64,000 bases of DNA from JBGTLU01 sp041743935 (lineage in GTDB: Bacteria; Bacteroidota; Bacteroidia; Sphingobacteriales; Sphingobacteriaceae): the NCBI GenBank assembly GCA_041743935.1, contig JBGTLU010000013.1, forward strand, positions 1 to 64,000, given 5' to 3'. A model generated the notes under the pieces. That model ran no database searches, had not been told where the DNA came from, and saw only the letters and a program-made list of their open reading frames with translations. Positions 44,509 to 52,576 of the stretch are shown here, in pieces. Position 1 is the first letter of the stretch, and the number at the start of each line of letters is the position of its first letter. Both the position numbers and the translations under genes were made by a program.

Positions 44509-45069
44509 TTATATATCTTCTATGTGCATACGTTTTTTATTTTTTAATTGCTTAAAATAGGTAGGAGAAAAGCCAGTAACTTTTTTGAATTGATTGCTCA
44601 AATAGGCAACACTGCTATAATTTAACATATAAGCAATTTCGCTTAAATTCATTTCATCGTACAACAATAGTTCTTTTACTTTTTCTATTTTTTGACGGAT
44701 GAAAAACTTTTCAATCGTGGTGTTTTCCACTTCCGAGAACAAGTTGCTTAAGGTGTTATAGTCTTGAAATAAATGGCCTACTAAATAATCTGAAAGATTG
44801 GTGTTGATTTCGTTGTTTTTGTTATGAACCAAATCAATGATGAGTGTTTTTATTTTGTCAATGATTCTGCTTTTTTTATTATCAATAAGTTCAAAACCAA
44901 ATAATTTAAGATGTTCTGCAATTTCTTTTTTCTTTTGTTCTGATATGGCTTCCACAGTATCTACTTCGCCTAAATCAACTGAAAATAGGTTAAGTCCTAG
45001 TTTTTCTAACTCTGACTTAACTACCATTTTACAACGGCTGCACACCATATTTTTGATATAGAGCTTCAT
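44509..45069 (-). CDS. AraC-family regulator with HMA-like metal-binding sensor domain
   Basis: A 186-residue regulator. The N-terminal 60 residues have the HMA fold pattern with a metal-type CxxC, MVCSRCKMVV (C10, C13), but a degenerate second half. The C-terminal 100 residues have the AraC/XylS double helix-turn-helix (IEKVKELLLYDEMNLSEIAYMLNYSS and FKKVTGFSPTYFKQ, in parts). A metal sensor directly fused to AraC DNA-binding differs from the usual copper regulators of Gram-negatives (CueR, CusR). It sits in the middle of the island, so it is the likely regulator. Confidence 0.85.
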   Translation of the reverse strand: MKLYIKNMVCSRCKMVVKSELEKLGLNLFSVDLGEVDTVEAISEQKKKEIAEHLKLFGFELIDNKKSRIIDKIKTLIIDLVHNKNNEINTNLSDYLVGHLFQDYNTLSNLFSEVENTTIEKFFIRQKIEKVKELLLYDEMNLSEIAYMLNYSSVAYLSNQFKKVTGFSPTYFKQLKNKKRMHIEDI

Positions 45070-45201
45070 TGGTCTATGATTTCAACCGATTTTCACAATT
45101 TAGCATTTTGGCACCGTAATAAGGCTCTTAATAGGATTTTTTCTAATCGACTGCTACATTAGTTACAAATTATTCCATGTAAGTGTTAGTATATGTTGCA
45201 T

Positions 45202-46014
45202 TTAATTTTTGATAAGATTAAAAAAATTATACTCCAGGTTTAGATAAAAACCGTTAGGAGCAGTACGCAACATATTGCTTGCCAATTCTTGCCTGTAAAC
45301 TAAATCTACCCGAGCCTGACTATTGATAATAAATTGTAAAGCGGGTACTATATCCAGATACGATTTGCCATTTTCATTGATGGTTTGTCCCAAAAACTCT
45401 ACCATCAAATTTATATTCGTTTGCTTATAGTTGATATATTTTTTAGGATACATTAACCTACCAAAAGATAGAGTATAATTGGTGGCGTTATCTCCAAAAT
45501 TAGACGGAAATGTATTTATTTGGGTATTATCCAATGCTTTTTCATAACTGAGTGATGCACTAATTGCTACTTTTTTTATCAATTTGGTACCAACCAAACC
45601 AAGTTCATATCCAGAGTTATGCCCCACAATATCTAACTTTTCCTGATGAATATCAGAGTTATTAAAACTCACTCTACCAAACGTAGCCAGTCGGAAATGA
45701 CTGTTTAAATCGTCGGATGAATAAAAGCGGTATTTTGTGTAAAAACTTCCGCCTTCGGTAACTAATTGATTGCTTCTGGTACTAATAAAGGCAGTAGCTC
45801 TTACCATTAAATCTTTATTTAAACCATAGGCTATTTCAGGCGAAAAATGATAATTATATCCTGGTTCAAATAATTCTTTAAACAAAGATTGTGAGAAGCG
45901 AACACTCAACGTATTGGTTGGAATGTTACTTGCTGGATCGGTAACCACAAATAGCTCTTGGCTAAATCCTTTTTGTAATCCAAATGCAAGAAAAAAGATA
46001 ATTATACTTTTCAT
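45202..46014 (-). CDS. Outer-membrane beta-barrel protein, unknown function
   Basis: A 270-residue secreted protein (signal peptide 1-18) with alternating strands through to an aromatic end (LEYNFFNLIKN). No family is recognised, but the spacing of strands fits an outer-membrane barrel of 10-12 strands. The start codon overlaps the stop of the HMA gene (TAATG), so the two are co-translated. The island context suggests a metal-related role. Confidence 0.7.
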   Translation of the reverse strand: MKSIIIFFLAFGLQKGFSQELFVVTDPASNIPTNTLSVRFSQSLFKELFEPGYNYHFSPEIAYGLNKDLMVRATAFISTRSNQLVTEGGSFYTKYRFYSSDDLNSHFRLATFGRVSFNNSDIHQEKLDIVGHNSGYELGLVGTKLIKKVAISASLSYEKALDNTQINTFPSNFGDNATNYTLSFGRLMYPKKYINYKQTNINLMVEFLGQTINENGKSYLDIVPALQFIINSQARVDLVYRQELASNMLRTAPNGFYLNLEYNFFNLIKN

Positions 46015-46513
46015 TAATTTACAATTCTGATGTGATATAAATCCTGTTTATTAGCAGAAAAACTATCTAGTTTTTTAAGAGATTTAGCTAGTTTTTTATA
46101 TTCTTTTGCTGTTACATACCCTTTATCAAGTACTTGAAATTTAATTTCAGAGCTATCCCGAATTTCACCTTCTACTAATACGTAAGTATCTGGTTTTATG
46201 GTTTCTGAATTTGTACTAATCACTAAAGAGCCAACAAAAAAACCTACTTTTTCTACTCTTTCTTTTAAAACTTTTGGACTTAGGGTATTTTTTCTTTAAA
46301 TAAAACAATAAATGTGTTTGTATTTAAATCGGTTTCTACACTAACCACTTCGGGTAAACTCTCTATTTGTTTTTGTATAGCATTTGAACACATAGAGCAA
46401 GTTAAACCAGTAGCTATAATTTCTGCTTTGTTTATTTGCGCATTGGCTTGGTTGCTTATCAATAGGATTGTAATTGCTACTAATAATGTGCGAAGTTTTA
46501 CGATATTTTTCAT
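46014..46513 (-). pseudogene. Secreted HMA-domain protein, broken by a one-base frameshift
   Basis: A copper-binding HMA protein with a signal peptide (1-25, after ANA) and the copper site GLTCSMC (C39, C42). The first half of the HMA fold (77 residues) runs to 46280, then the frame is lost in the T6 run at 46288-46293. With one more base it continues as FKEKNTLSPKVLKERVEKVG, the second half of the HMA fold, and then about 80 residues of unknown C-terminal domain, for 166 residues in total. The stop overlaps the start of the next gene (TAATG) and the TlpA-like gene lies 1 base upstream. Confidence 0.85.
46288..46293 (-). other. Homopolymer with one missing base (frameshift site)
   Basis: Minus strand reads GAA AAA ATA CCC TAA here, a premature stop; a seventh A gives GAA AAA AAT ACC CTA AGT CCA AAA, in frame with the second half of the HMA fold. 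Same G-A6 context as the site at 41167-41172. Confidence 0.85.
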
Positions 46514-46514
46514 T

Positions 46515-46988
46515 TTATTTTTTGCTTAAAAAGTTAATTATTTCTTTTTCTGTTGGATTTATGGCTATTAAAACACCATTTGGATCAAATAGGTATTGTG
46601 CTGGTAATGCTCCTACTCCAAATAATATTGCAGTTTTTGCTTTAAATCCATTAGGGTCTATTACTTGCGTAAAATTAATATTATCTTTTTTGATTGCATT
46701 TATCCATTTAGATTTATCGGTATCTACCGAAATGCCAATCACGTTGATTTTTGATGCACCAAAATCTTTTTGAAGTTTTACTAATTTTTTATTTCCTACT
46801 CTGCAGGGTGCACACCATGATGCCCAAAAGTCAATCAAAGTATATTTTCCATTGTTTTGATTAATTTTTGTATCCACTTCATTTTGATTTTTTAACAAAA
46901 GACTTGGTAGTTTATCTCCTAGTTTTATTTGCGAAAATCCTGTGCTGGAATTTACAAGTAAGAGTATTATTAATACTATTTTTTTCAT
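46515..46988 (-). CDS. TlpA-like thioredoxin-fold protein, secreted
   Basis: A 157-residue protein with a signal peptide (1-19) and a thioredoxin/AhpC-type domain with the active site WASWCAPCR (C59, C62). Such proteins reduce disulfides in the periplasm or keep copper-binding cysteines reduced. The gene sits between the HMA and the DUF3347 genes, with gaps of 1 and 5 bases, so it is part of the metal unit. Confidence 0.92.
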   Translation of the reverse strand: MKKIVLIILLLVNSSTGFSQIKLGDKLPSLLLKNQNEVDTKINQNNGKYTLIDFWASWCAPCRVGNKKLVKLQKDFGASKINVIGISVDTDKSKWINAIKKDNINFTQVIDPNGFKAKTAILFGVGALPAQYLFDPNGVLIAINPTEKEIINFLSKK

Positions 46989-46993
46989 GGTAT

Positions 46994-47890
46994 TTATTTA
47001 ATGGTTTCTACAGTGTTGCCACAGGCAAGCATTTGTGCACCAAAATATGGATTTTTGATGGTGCTTTCTTTACTTAGCCAGTTTGCACCTTTGCCGTTAT
47101 TATACATTGGGCAAAATTGGTAATAGGTAACCGTTGTAGATTTAGAAACTTTTATAAGTTTATACAAGTTTTCGGATAAACTCGCAAAATGACCTCGCTG
47201 ACGAACTACATCTTTCGTTTTTTCAATATTCTCGGCATCCATCAATAAATCTTTCATTACTTTCATCCAAACGGTGTGTTCTTCGGAGGTTAGTTTTTTC
47301 ATGTCAATGCTTTTTATGCTTGCAACTAATTCAACAGCTTTACTGGAAGCCAGGTTACCATCTGATTTTACTAAAGCATCTTTAAGAATAAAATACTTAG
47401 AGTAAATATTTTCTAATAAGCTTATTTCTGCTTTGGTTCCCATGGAATGATTTTTATGGTCCACCTTAGGCGCCACCTCATTATCTTTTGTGGAATGCTG
47501 TGTGTGTATTGTGGTGTCGGTTTCTGTAGCTAAAGTATTGGAGACCGTTTTGTTTCCCCTAACGTATTGGCAACAATCAGGAAGTTTGGCATAAACATCA
47601 TCTGGTGCCAAAAATTCATCACTATCATAACCTGCTAGAGCAACACGCTTTAAAATTTCTGCCATATTTGTTTTGGTTGCATCGTAAGTTATAGTAGCCA
47701 TTTTGCTATTTTCATTCCAATCTATATTGGCTACTTTTTTTATATTTCCTGCTTGTTCAATGGTATTTTTGCACATACTACAGTTACCATAGATTTTAAC
47801 TGTTTCTGTTGTAGCATTTTTTGTTTGAGCAGTACATGCATTGGCAACTAACAGTATTGTTATTGCCATCAATAGTTTTATTGATTTCAT
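46994..47890 (-). CDS. HMA domain plus DUF3347, secreted
   Basis: A 298-residue secreted protein. An HMA domain with the copper site GNCSMC (C37, C40) covers about 28-95, then comes a linker rich in His, Thr and acidic residues, and a DUF3347 domain (about 155-298) with its conserved end FCPMYNNGKGANWLSKE and NPYFGAQMLACG. DUF3347 occurs fused to CusB-like copper efflux adaptors, so it probably binds or passes copper. It is the second gene of the unit after the small Cys-rich gene (95 bases upstream). Confidence 0.9.
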   Translation of the reverse strand: MKSIKLLMAITILLVANACTAQTKNATTETVKIYGNCSMCKNTIEQAGNIKKVANIDWNENSKMATITYDATKTNMAEILKRVALAGYDSDEFLAPDDVYAKLPDCCQYVRGNKTVSNTLATETDTTIHTQHSTKDNEVAPKVDHKNHSMGTKAEISLLENIYSKYFILKDALVKSDGNLASSKAVELVASIKSIDMKKLTSEEHTVWMKVMKDLLMDAENIEKTKDVVRQRGHFASLSENLYKLIKVSKSTTVTYYQFCPMYNNGKGANWLSKESTIKNPYFGAQMLACGNTVETIK

Positions 47891-47984
47891 TTTAAAAGTT
47901 TTAAAAGTTTGATAAAAATTATCCTAAAACAATAGTTTGTTTTAGTTTGAACAGGTTAATACCTGGATGAACGAAGGGATTAAG

Positions 47985-48332
47985 CTATTTAGGAGGTAGC
48001 CAGATAGTAGAAAACAACGAGTTAAAATGTAATTCTTTTAGGAAGAATTTAACTTCTGTAAATATCCAATGGTTATCCACAATAGCTAATGCTAAATGTA
48101 TTGAAAAACTGGAACTGAATGTTGGGCAGTGACATGATGGATTGGCACAATTCCCTTCGCAGCAACCTTTATTATTTTTTGGTTCCTCCGTACTGCAGCA
48201 ATCCGATGGCTCATTAACTTCCACTACAAACTTCTCGATACTTTTTGTTGCAGGATTGCAACCATAGCTATTGCTAGGTAGTAAAAGCAAACCGGCAAAT
48301 GTAAAGATCACAAGTAGTATAAATTTAGTCAA
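47985..48332 (-). CDS. Small Cys-rich exported protein, unknown
   Basis: A 115-residue protein with a signal peptide (1-24) and eight cysteines clustered at residues 25-70 (SDCCSTEE, GCCEGNCANPSCHCP). The second half has no cysteine and is hydrophobic/aromatic, ending in IWLPPK. I do not recognise a family. The cysteine pattern suggests metal binding, in line with the island, of which it is the first gene on this strand. Confidence 0.7.
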   Translation of the reverse strand: MTKFILLVIFTFAGLLLLPSNSYGCNPATKSIEKFVVEVNEPSDCCSTEEPKNNKGCCEGNCANPSCHCPTFSSSFSIHLALAIVDNHWIFTEVKFFLKELHFNSLFSTIWLPPK

Positions 48333-48404
48333 AAAATATAATAGAACTACAACGGTAGGTTTTATATTTGGTAAGATGCAAATATAATTTCCGTGTCACA
48401 AAAA

Positions 48405-50666
48405 CTATTCCACAATTCTAAGTTTGGCATATCGTAGTAAAAGTTGTTTTTGTCCGGTTTCTTTAAAAAAGATGGTTGCTTTTAAATCGGGTTTTATACC
48501 TTCTATGGTTAATACTTTTCCGAACCCAAAACGTTCGTGTTCTACCTCCATGCCTGCTTGCAAATTACTAGTGTCTTCTGGTTTAAAATCGGGGCTTGGA
48601 ACGTGTATTTTTTGATTTAAGATGGAAGTTTTCTTGGTAAAATTACCAGGTTTAGTGGTAGAGAATGAATCGAAAGATTTTCTTTCTTCATCAAAGAATT
48701 GGTTGGCTGCCATTTGTTTTTTCACAAAATCCAATTGTAAATATTTAGAATCTATTTCATCTAAAAACCTACTTGGTTCGCAATGAATTAAAGAACCATA
48801 CCTATAACGAGATTGGGCATAAGATAAGGTTAGTTTTTGTTCGGCACGGGTTACAGCCACATAAAATAGTCGGCGTTCTTCTTCTAAATCTGCTCTGGAA
48901 TTTAATGCCATTTGCGATGGAAATAGGTTTTCTTCTAGTCCCACTACAAACACATTTTTAAATTCTAAACCTTTGGCAGAATGTATGGTCATTAAGGATA
49001 CGGTGTTTTTATCGTCTTTTTCTTGTGTTTCATCCCCGGTAAGAAGTGCAACATCTTGTAAGAATTGATTTAGACTTTTATCTTCTAAATCTTCTCTCTC
49101 CGAAAATTCTTTCATACCATTTAGTAATTCCTGGATATTTTCGTATCGGTTTAGTCCTTCAATGCTTTTATCTTCATATAATTCTTTTAAAACACCAGAT
49201 TGTTTAGCAATGTGTGTGGCTAATTCCCAGGCATTATGAGTTTTTGATAATACTTGAAAACTCTTAATCATGGTTGCAAAATTCTGGATGTTCTCTCCGG
49301 CTTTACCGCCCAACAAGCTCACTGCATTTTCTGCAATTGCCCACAAAGTCAGATTTTTTTCATCAGCAGCAACAATAATTTTATCAATGCTAGTTTTTCC
49401 AATTCCTCTTATCGGATAATTAATGACCCGTTTTAATGCTTCTTCATCATTAGGGTTAATACATAATCGGAAATAGGCAATTAAATCTTTTATTTCTTTG
49501 CGTTGATAGAACGATAAGCCTCCATAAATCCGATACGGAACATTTTGTTTTCTCAATGCTTCTTCCATCGATCGGCTTTGTGCATTGGTGCGGTACAGAA
49601 TGGCAAAATCAGAATAAGCTAATCCGGCTCTACTGTATTCTGCCAGTATATTTTCGGCTACTATTTTTCCTTCCTCGTTGTCACTCATGGTTCTTATCAC
49701 CCGAATTTTTTCTCCATCTTCTTTCTCAGAAAAAACAGTTTTTTTTAATTGATTGGTATTATTTGCAATGATGCTGTTGGCAACGTTTACAATGTTTTGA
49801 GTGGATCGGTAATTTTGCTCAAGTTTAAAAACATTTAACTCGGGGTAATCTTTTTCGAAATTTAAAATATTCTGGATGTTAGCTCCACGGAAAGCATAAA
49901 TGCTTTGTGCATCATCTCCAACTACACAAATATTTCTATGCACGGCAGCTAATTTTTTTACAATCAGGTATTGCGAAAAATTGGTGTCTTGGTATTCATC
50001 CACCATGATGTATTTAAACTTATGTTGATATTTATGAAGTACTTCAGGAAATGATTTTAAAAGTATGTTGGTATTTAAAAGTAAATCATCAAAATCCATT
50101 GCACCTGCTTTAAAGCATCTTTTTGCGTACAACTCAAAGATTTTGCCTAATTGCCCTCTTCCCGAAGTAGCATCATCTGCCTGAATTTCCTCATTGTTTT
50201 GATACTCTTGCCATCCAACCAAATTATTTTTTGCTGATGAAATTCGGTTATAGACAAAATTGGCATTATACAATTTATCGTCTAAGTTTTGTTCTTTTAA
50301 AATAGCACGAATTAGACTTTTACTGTCGTCGGTATCATATATGGTAAAATTATTCGGATAGCCAATTTTCTCAGCTTCTATCCGTAAAATTTTAGCAAAA
50401 ACAGAATGGAAAGTACCCATCCATAGATTTTTAGCTTCTGAACCTACTTCGTTAGCAATTCGTTCTCTCATTTCACGAGCTGCTTTATTGGTAAAAGTTA
50501 AGGCAAGAATATTAAATGAATCTACTTTATTAGTAATCAGATGTGCAATCCTACAAGTAATAACACGCGTTTTACCAGAGCCCGCTCCGGCTACAATCAT
50601 TAAAGGGCCATTGGTACATTCTACTGCAGCACGTTGAGAAGGGTTTAAATTTTCTAGATAGTTCAA
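48405..50666 (-). CDS. UvrD/PcrA-type DNA helicase
   Basis: Superfamily 1A 3'-5' helicase, 753 residues, acting in repair and in clearing replication and transcription conflicts. It has the Q-motif (LNPSQRAAV), Walker A GAGSGKT (27-33), the DEYQDT box, the motif III GDDAQSIYAFRGA, and motif V/VI (TIHSAKGLEFKNVFVVG, VAVTRAEQKL). The C-terminal end EHERFGFGKVLTIEG is a PcrA-type tail. A TATTTTTG box lies 23 bases upstream, divergent from the M20 gene. Confidence 0.94.
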   Translation of the reverse strand: MNYLENLNPSQRAAVECTNGPLMIVAGAGSGKTRVITCRIAHLITNKVDSFNILALTFTNKAAREMRERIANEVGSEAKNLWMGTFHSVFAKILRIEAEKIGYPNNFTIYDTDDSKSLIRAILKEQNLDDKLYNANFVYNRISSAKNNLVGWQEYQNNEEIQADDATSGRGQLGKIFELYAKRCFKAGAMDFDDLLLNTNILLKSFPEVLHKYQHKFKYIMVDEYQDTNFSQYLIVKKLAAVHRNICVVGDDAQSIYAFRGANIQNILNFEKDYPELNVFKLEQNYRSTQNIVNVANSIIANNTNQLKKTVFSEKEDGEKIRVIRTMSDNEEGKIVAENILAEYSRAGLAYSDFAILYRTNAQSRSMEEALRKQNVPYRIYGGLSFYQRKEIKDLIAYFRLCINPNDEEALKRVINYPIRGIGKTSIDKIIVAADEKNLTLWAIAENAVSLLGGKAGENIQNFATMIKSFQVLSKTHNAWELATHIAKQSGVLKELYEDKSIEGLNRYENIQELLNGMKEFSEREDLEDKSLNQFLQDVALLTGDETQEKDDKNTVSLMTIHSAKGLEFKNVFVVGLEENLFPSQMALNSRADLEEERRLFYVAVTRAEQKLTLSYAQSRYRYGSLIHCEPSRFLDEIDSKYLQLDFVKKQMAANQFFDEERKSFDSFSTTKPGNFTKKTSILNQKIHVPSPDFKPEDTSNLQAGMEVEHERFGFGKVLTIEGIKPDLKATIFFKETGQKQLLLRYAKLRIVE

Positions 50667-50688
50667 GTGTTTGTGTTTTGATATTTGC

Positions 50689-50696
50689 CAAAAATA
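50689..50696 (-). promoter_or_regulatory. Possible -7 element of the helicase gene
   Basis: Minus-strand TATTTTTG, an exact TAnnTTTG, ends 22 bases before the helicase start codon. No clear TTTG at -33. Confidence 0.4.
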
Positions 50697-50733
50697 ATCA
50701 TTTATAAAGCTTAGGCTATAGATGTTGAAATTC

Positions 50734-50741
50734 TATATTTG
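50734..50741 (+). promoter_or_regulatory. Possible -7 element of the M20 dipeptidase gene
   Basis: TATATTTG, an exact TAnnTTTG, ends 5 bases before the ATG at 50747, so the mRNA would be nearly or fully leaderless. It forms a divergent pair with the helicase box. Confidence 0.45.
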
Positions 50742-50746
50742 TAAGT

Positions 50747-52135
50747 ATGGAACACATTAAAAATTACATAGACAAAAACAAAGAGCGTTTTTTAACCGAA
50801 CTGTTAGATTTACTCCGATTTCCATCGGTAAGTGCCGACCCAAAATACAAGGAATCTGTTTTGCAAACGGCAGATTTTATTAAAAATAAATTAGAAGAAG
50901 CAGGTGCAGAGAAAGTAGAAATTTGTCAAACAGCCGGATATCCAATTGTGTACGGTGAAAAAATCACCGACCCAAAACTACCTACCGTTCTAGTATATGG
51001 CCATTATGATGTACAACCACCAGATCCATTGGAGTTGTGGCATTCTGGTCCATTTGAACCGGTAATCAAAAAAACAGAAGAACATCCGGAAGGGGCCATT
51101 TATGCACGTGGTGCATGCGATGATAAAGGGCAGATGTATATGCATTTGAAAGCTTTTGAGCTGATGATGAGCACCAACACATTGCCTTGTAATGTGAAAT
51201 TTATGATAGAGGGAGAAGAAGAAGTAGGCTCTGCTAACCTAGGCATCTTTGTTAATAACAACAAAGAACGATTATCTGCGGATGTAGTTCTGATCTCGGA
51301 TACTTCGATGATAGGTAATGATACCCCATCTATTGATGTTGGATTGAGAGGTTTATCTTACATGGAAGTGGAAGTTGTAGGACCAAATCGTGATTTACAT
51401 AGTGGAGTGTATGGTGGTGCTGTTGCAAATCCTGCAACCATTTTGGCTAAAATGATTGCATCCATGCACGATGAAAATAATCATATCACTATACCAGGCT
51501 TTTATGATGATGTTTTAGAAGTAAGTGATGAAGATAAAAAAGCGTTGAATAGTGCACCGTTTGACTTAGAAGATTACAAAAAAGATTTAGGTATTGATGA
51601 GGTTTGGGGCGAAAAAGGATATACAACTTTAGAAAGAACAGGTACCAGACCAACTTTGGAAGTTAATGGAATTTGGAGCGGTTACATTGGTGAAGGTGCT
51701 AAAACGGTTCTTCCTTCAAAAGCAAATGCTAAAATTTCGATGCGATTAGTACCAAATCAGAGTTCAGCTAAAATCACGCAATTGTTTACCGATTATTTTA
51801 AAAAAGCGGCTCCTGCTAATGTAAAAGTGAAAGTAAGCGCACATCATGGTGGCGAACCAGTATTAACCCCAACCGATTCAATTCCGTTTAAAGCGGCTAG
51901 CATGGCAATGGAACAAACGTTTGGGAAAAAACCAATTCCAACAAGAGGAGGAGGAAGTATCCCGATTGTAGCATTGTTTGAAAAAGAATTAGCTATAAAA
52001 ACGGTTTTGTTTGGTTTTGGATTGGATAGCGATGCGTTGCACTCACCAAACGAAAAGTACGGTTTGTTTAATTATTATAAAGGAATAGAAACTATCCCAC
52101 ATTTCTATAAATATTTTACAGAACTGAGCAAGTAG
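50747..52135 (+). CDS. M20-family metallopeptidase (dipeptidase)
   Basis: A 462-residue zinc dipeptidase/deacylase of the M20 family, in the cytoplasm. Metal ligands are in YGHYDVQPP (His, about 85-93), ARGACDDKGQM (Asp) and IEGEEEVGS (catalytic and ligand Glu), and the lid/dimerisation domain carries the conserved RDLHSGVYGG. The late HSPNEKYGLFNYYKG gives the last zinc ligand. The branch is that of the carnosine-type dipeptidases. It is followed by a 441-base repeat-filled spacer. Confidence 0.95.
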   Translation: MEHIKNYIDKNKERFLTELLDLLRFPSVSADPKYKESVLQTADFIKNKLEEAGAEKVEICQTAGYPIVYGEKITDPKLPTVLVYGHYDVQPPDPLELWHSGPFEPVIKKTEEHPEGAIYARGACDDKGQMYMHLKAFELMMSTNTLPCNVKFMIEGEEEVGSANLGIFVNNNKERLSADVVLISDTSMIGNDTPSIDVGLRGLSYMEVEVVGPNRDLHSGVYGGAVANPATILAKMIASMHDENNHITIPGFYDDVLEVSDEDKKALNSAPFDLEDYKKDLGIDEVWGEKGYTTLERTGTRPTLEVNGIWSGYIGEGAKTVLPSKANAKISMRLVPNQSSAKITQLFTDYFKKAAPANVKVKVSAHHGGEPVLTPTDSIPFKAASMAMEQTFGKKPIPTRGGGSIPIVALFEKELAIKTVLFGFGLDSDALHSPNEKYGLFNYYKGIETIPHFYKYFTELSK

Positions 52136-52236
52136 TTAAACAATTAGAACATGCTTCTTTTTAGTGTATTAATTTCACTTTTTTAGGGTTAAGTGTTATG
52201 GTGAGATGGATGTTATAATTATATCAGCCTTTTGTG

Positions 52237-52279
52237 CTCAAGCATTCTTCTTTTGAAAGAATATTAAGGATTGCTTGAG
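52237..52279 (+). terminator. Hairpin past the dipeptidase gene, possible terminator
   Basis: CTCAAGCA and TGCTTGAG form an 8-bp stem, and inside it ATTCTT pairs with AAGAAT. TTTTATAT follows. It lies 100 bases past the dipeptidase stop codon. Confidence 0.45.
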
Positions 52280-52319
52280 TTTTATATACCCCCTATAGGG
52301 TTTTACATTAGCCTAGGAT

Positions 52320-52360
52320 AAATGATATAATCATGTCAGCCCTTCGGGCTTTTATCATTT
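52320..52360. repeat. Hairpin unit, inverted copy of the REP-like repeat
   Basis: AAATGAT and ATCATTT enclose AGCCCTTCGGGCT, which is a perfect 5-bp palindrome. Its complement, AGCCCGAAGGGCT, is the core of the downstream repeat units, so this is a copy in the opposite orientation. Confidence 0.6.
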
Positions 52361-52396
52361 ACTAAATGGAATAATACCTAAATGTTAAAAATTGTA

Positions 52397-52558
52397 TAAC
52401 CCCGAAGGGCTAAAATTATTTTAGAAAAGAACAAAAGAGCCTGATAACCCCGAAGGCGTGATATTTAAATTGATTGTAATGTAGAAATCAAATAATCCCG
52501 AAGGGATGCCATTATTATAGAAGAAAACCAAAACGATTTAACCCCGAAGGGGTGACAT
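52397..52558. repeat. Four REP-like palindromic units at about 48-base spacing
   Basis: Units TAACCCCGAAGGGCTAAAAT (52397-52416), TAACCCCGAAGGCGTGATAT (52445-52464), TAATCCCGAAGGGATGCCAT (52493-52512) and TAACCCCGAAGGGGTGACAT (52539-52558) share the core CCCCGAAGGGG-like palindrome. Starts are 48, 48 and 46 bases apart and the spacers are unrelated and AT-rich. The core is a self-complementary GC island in an AT-rich genome. Such repeats are common between Bacteroidota genes and resemble the REP sequences mobilised by RAYT transposases in other bacteria. Confidence 0.75.
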
Positions 52559-52576
52559 TTTATTTGCATTAAACCT

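Larger units (their letters stand above)
52136..52576. other. 441-base intergenic region with palindromic repeats
   Basis: No ORF or RNA gene is visible between the M20 gene and the TRIC gene. It holds two hairpins (52237-52279 and 52320-52360), a degenerate unit around 52286-52307, and four REP-like units at 52397-52558. Confidence 0.8.

Noticed and set aside
46014..46223. A separate 69-residue gene starting with an ATT-derived or internal start
   Set aside because: The sequence is continuous with the HMA protein after a one-base correction, including the second half of the HMA fold, so it is the end of that gene.
52397..52558. Regularly spaced repeats that look like a small CRISPR array
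   Set aside because: The units are only 20 bases, degenerate and palindromic in the centre, spacers are AT-rich and no cas gene is near. They fit REP-like intergenic repeats.
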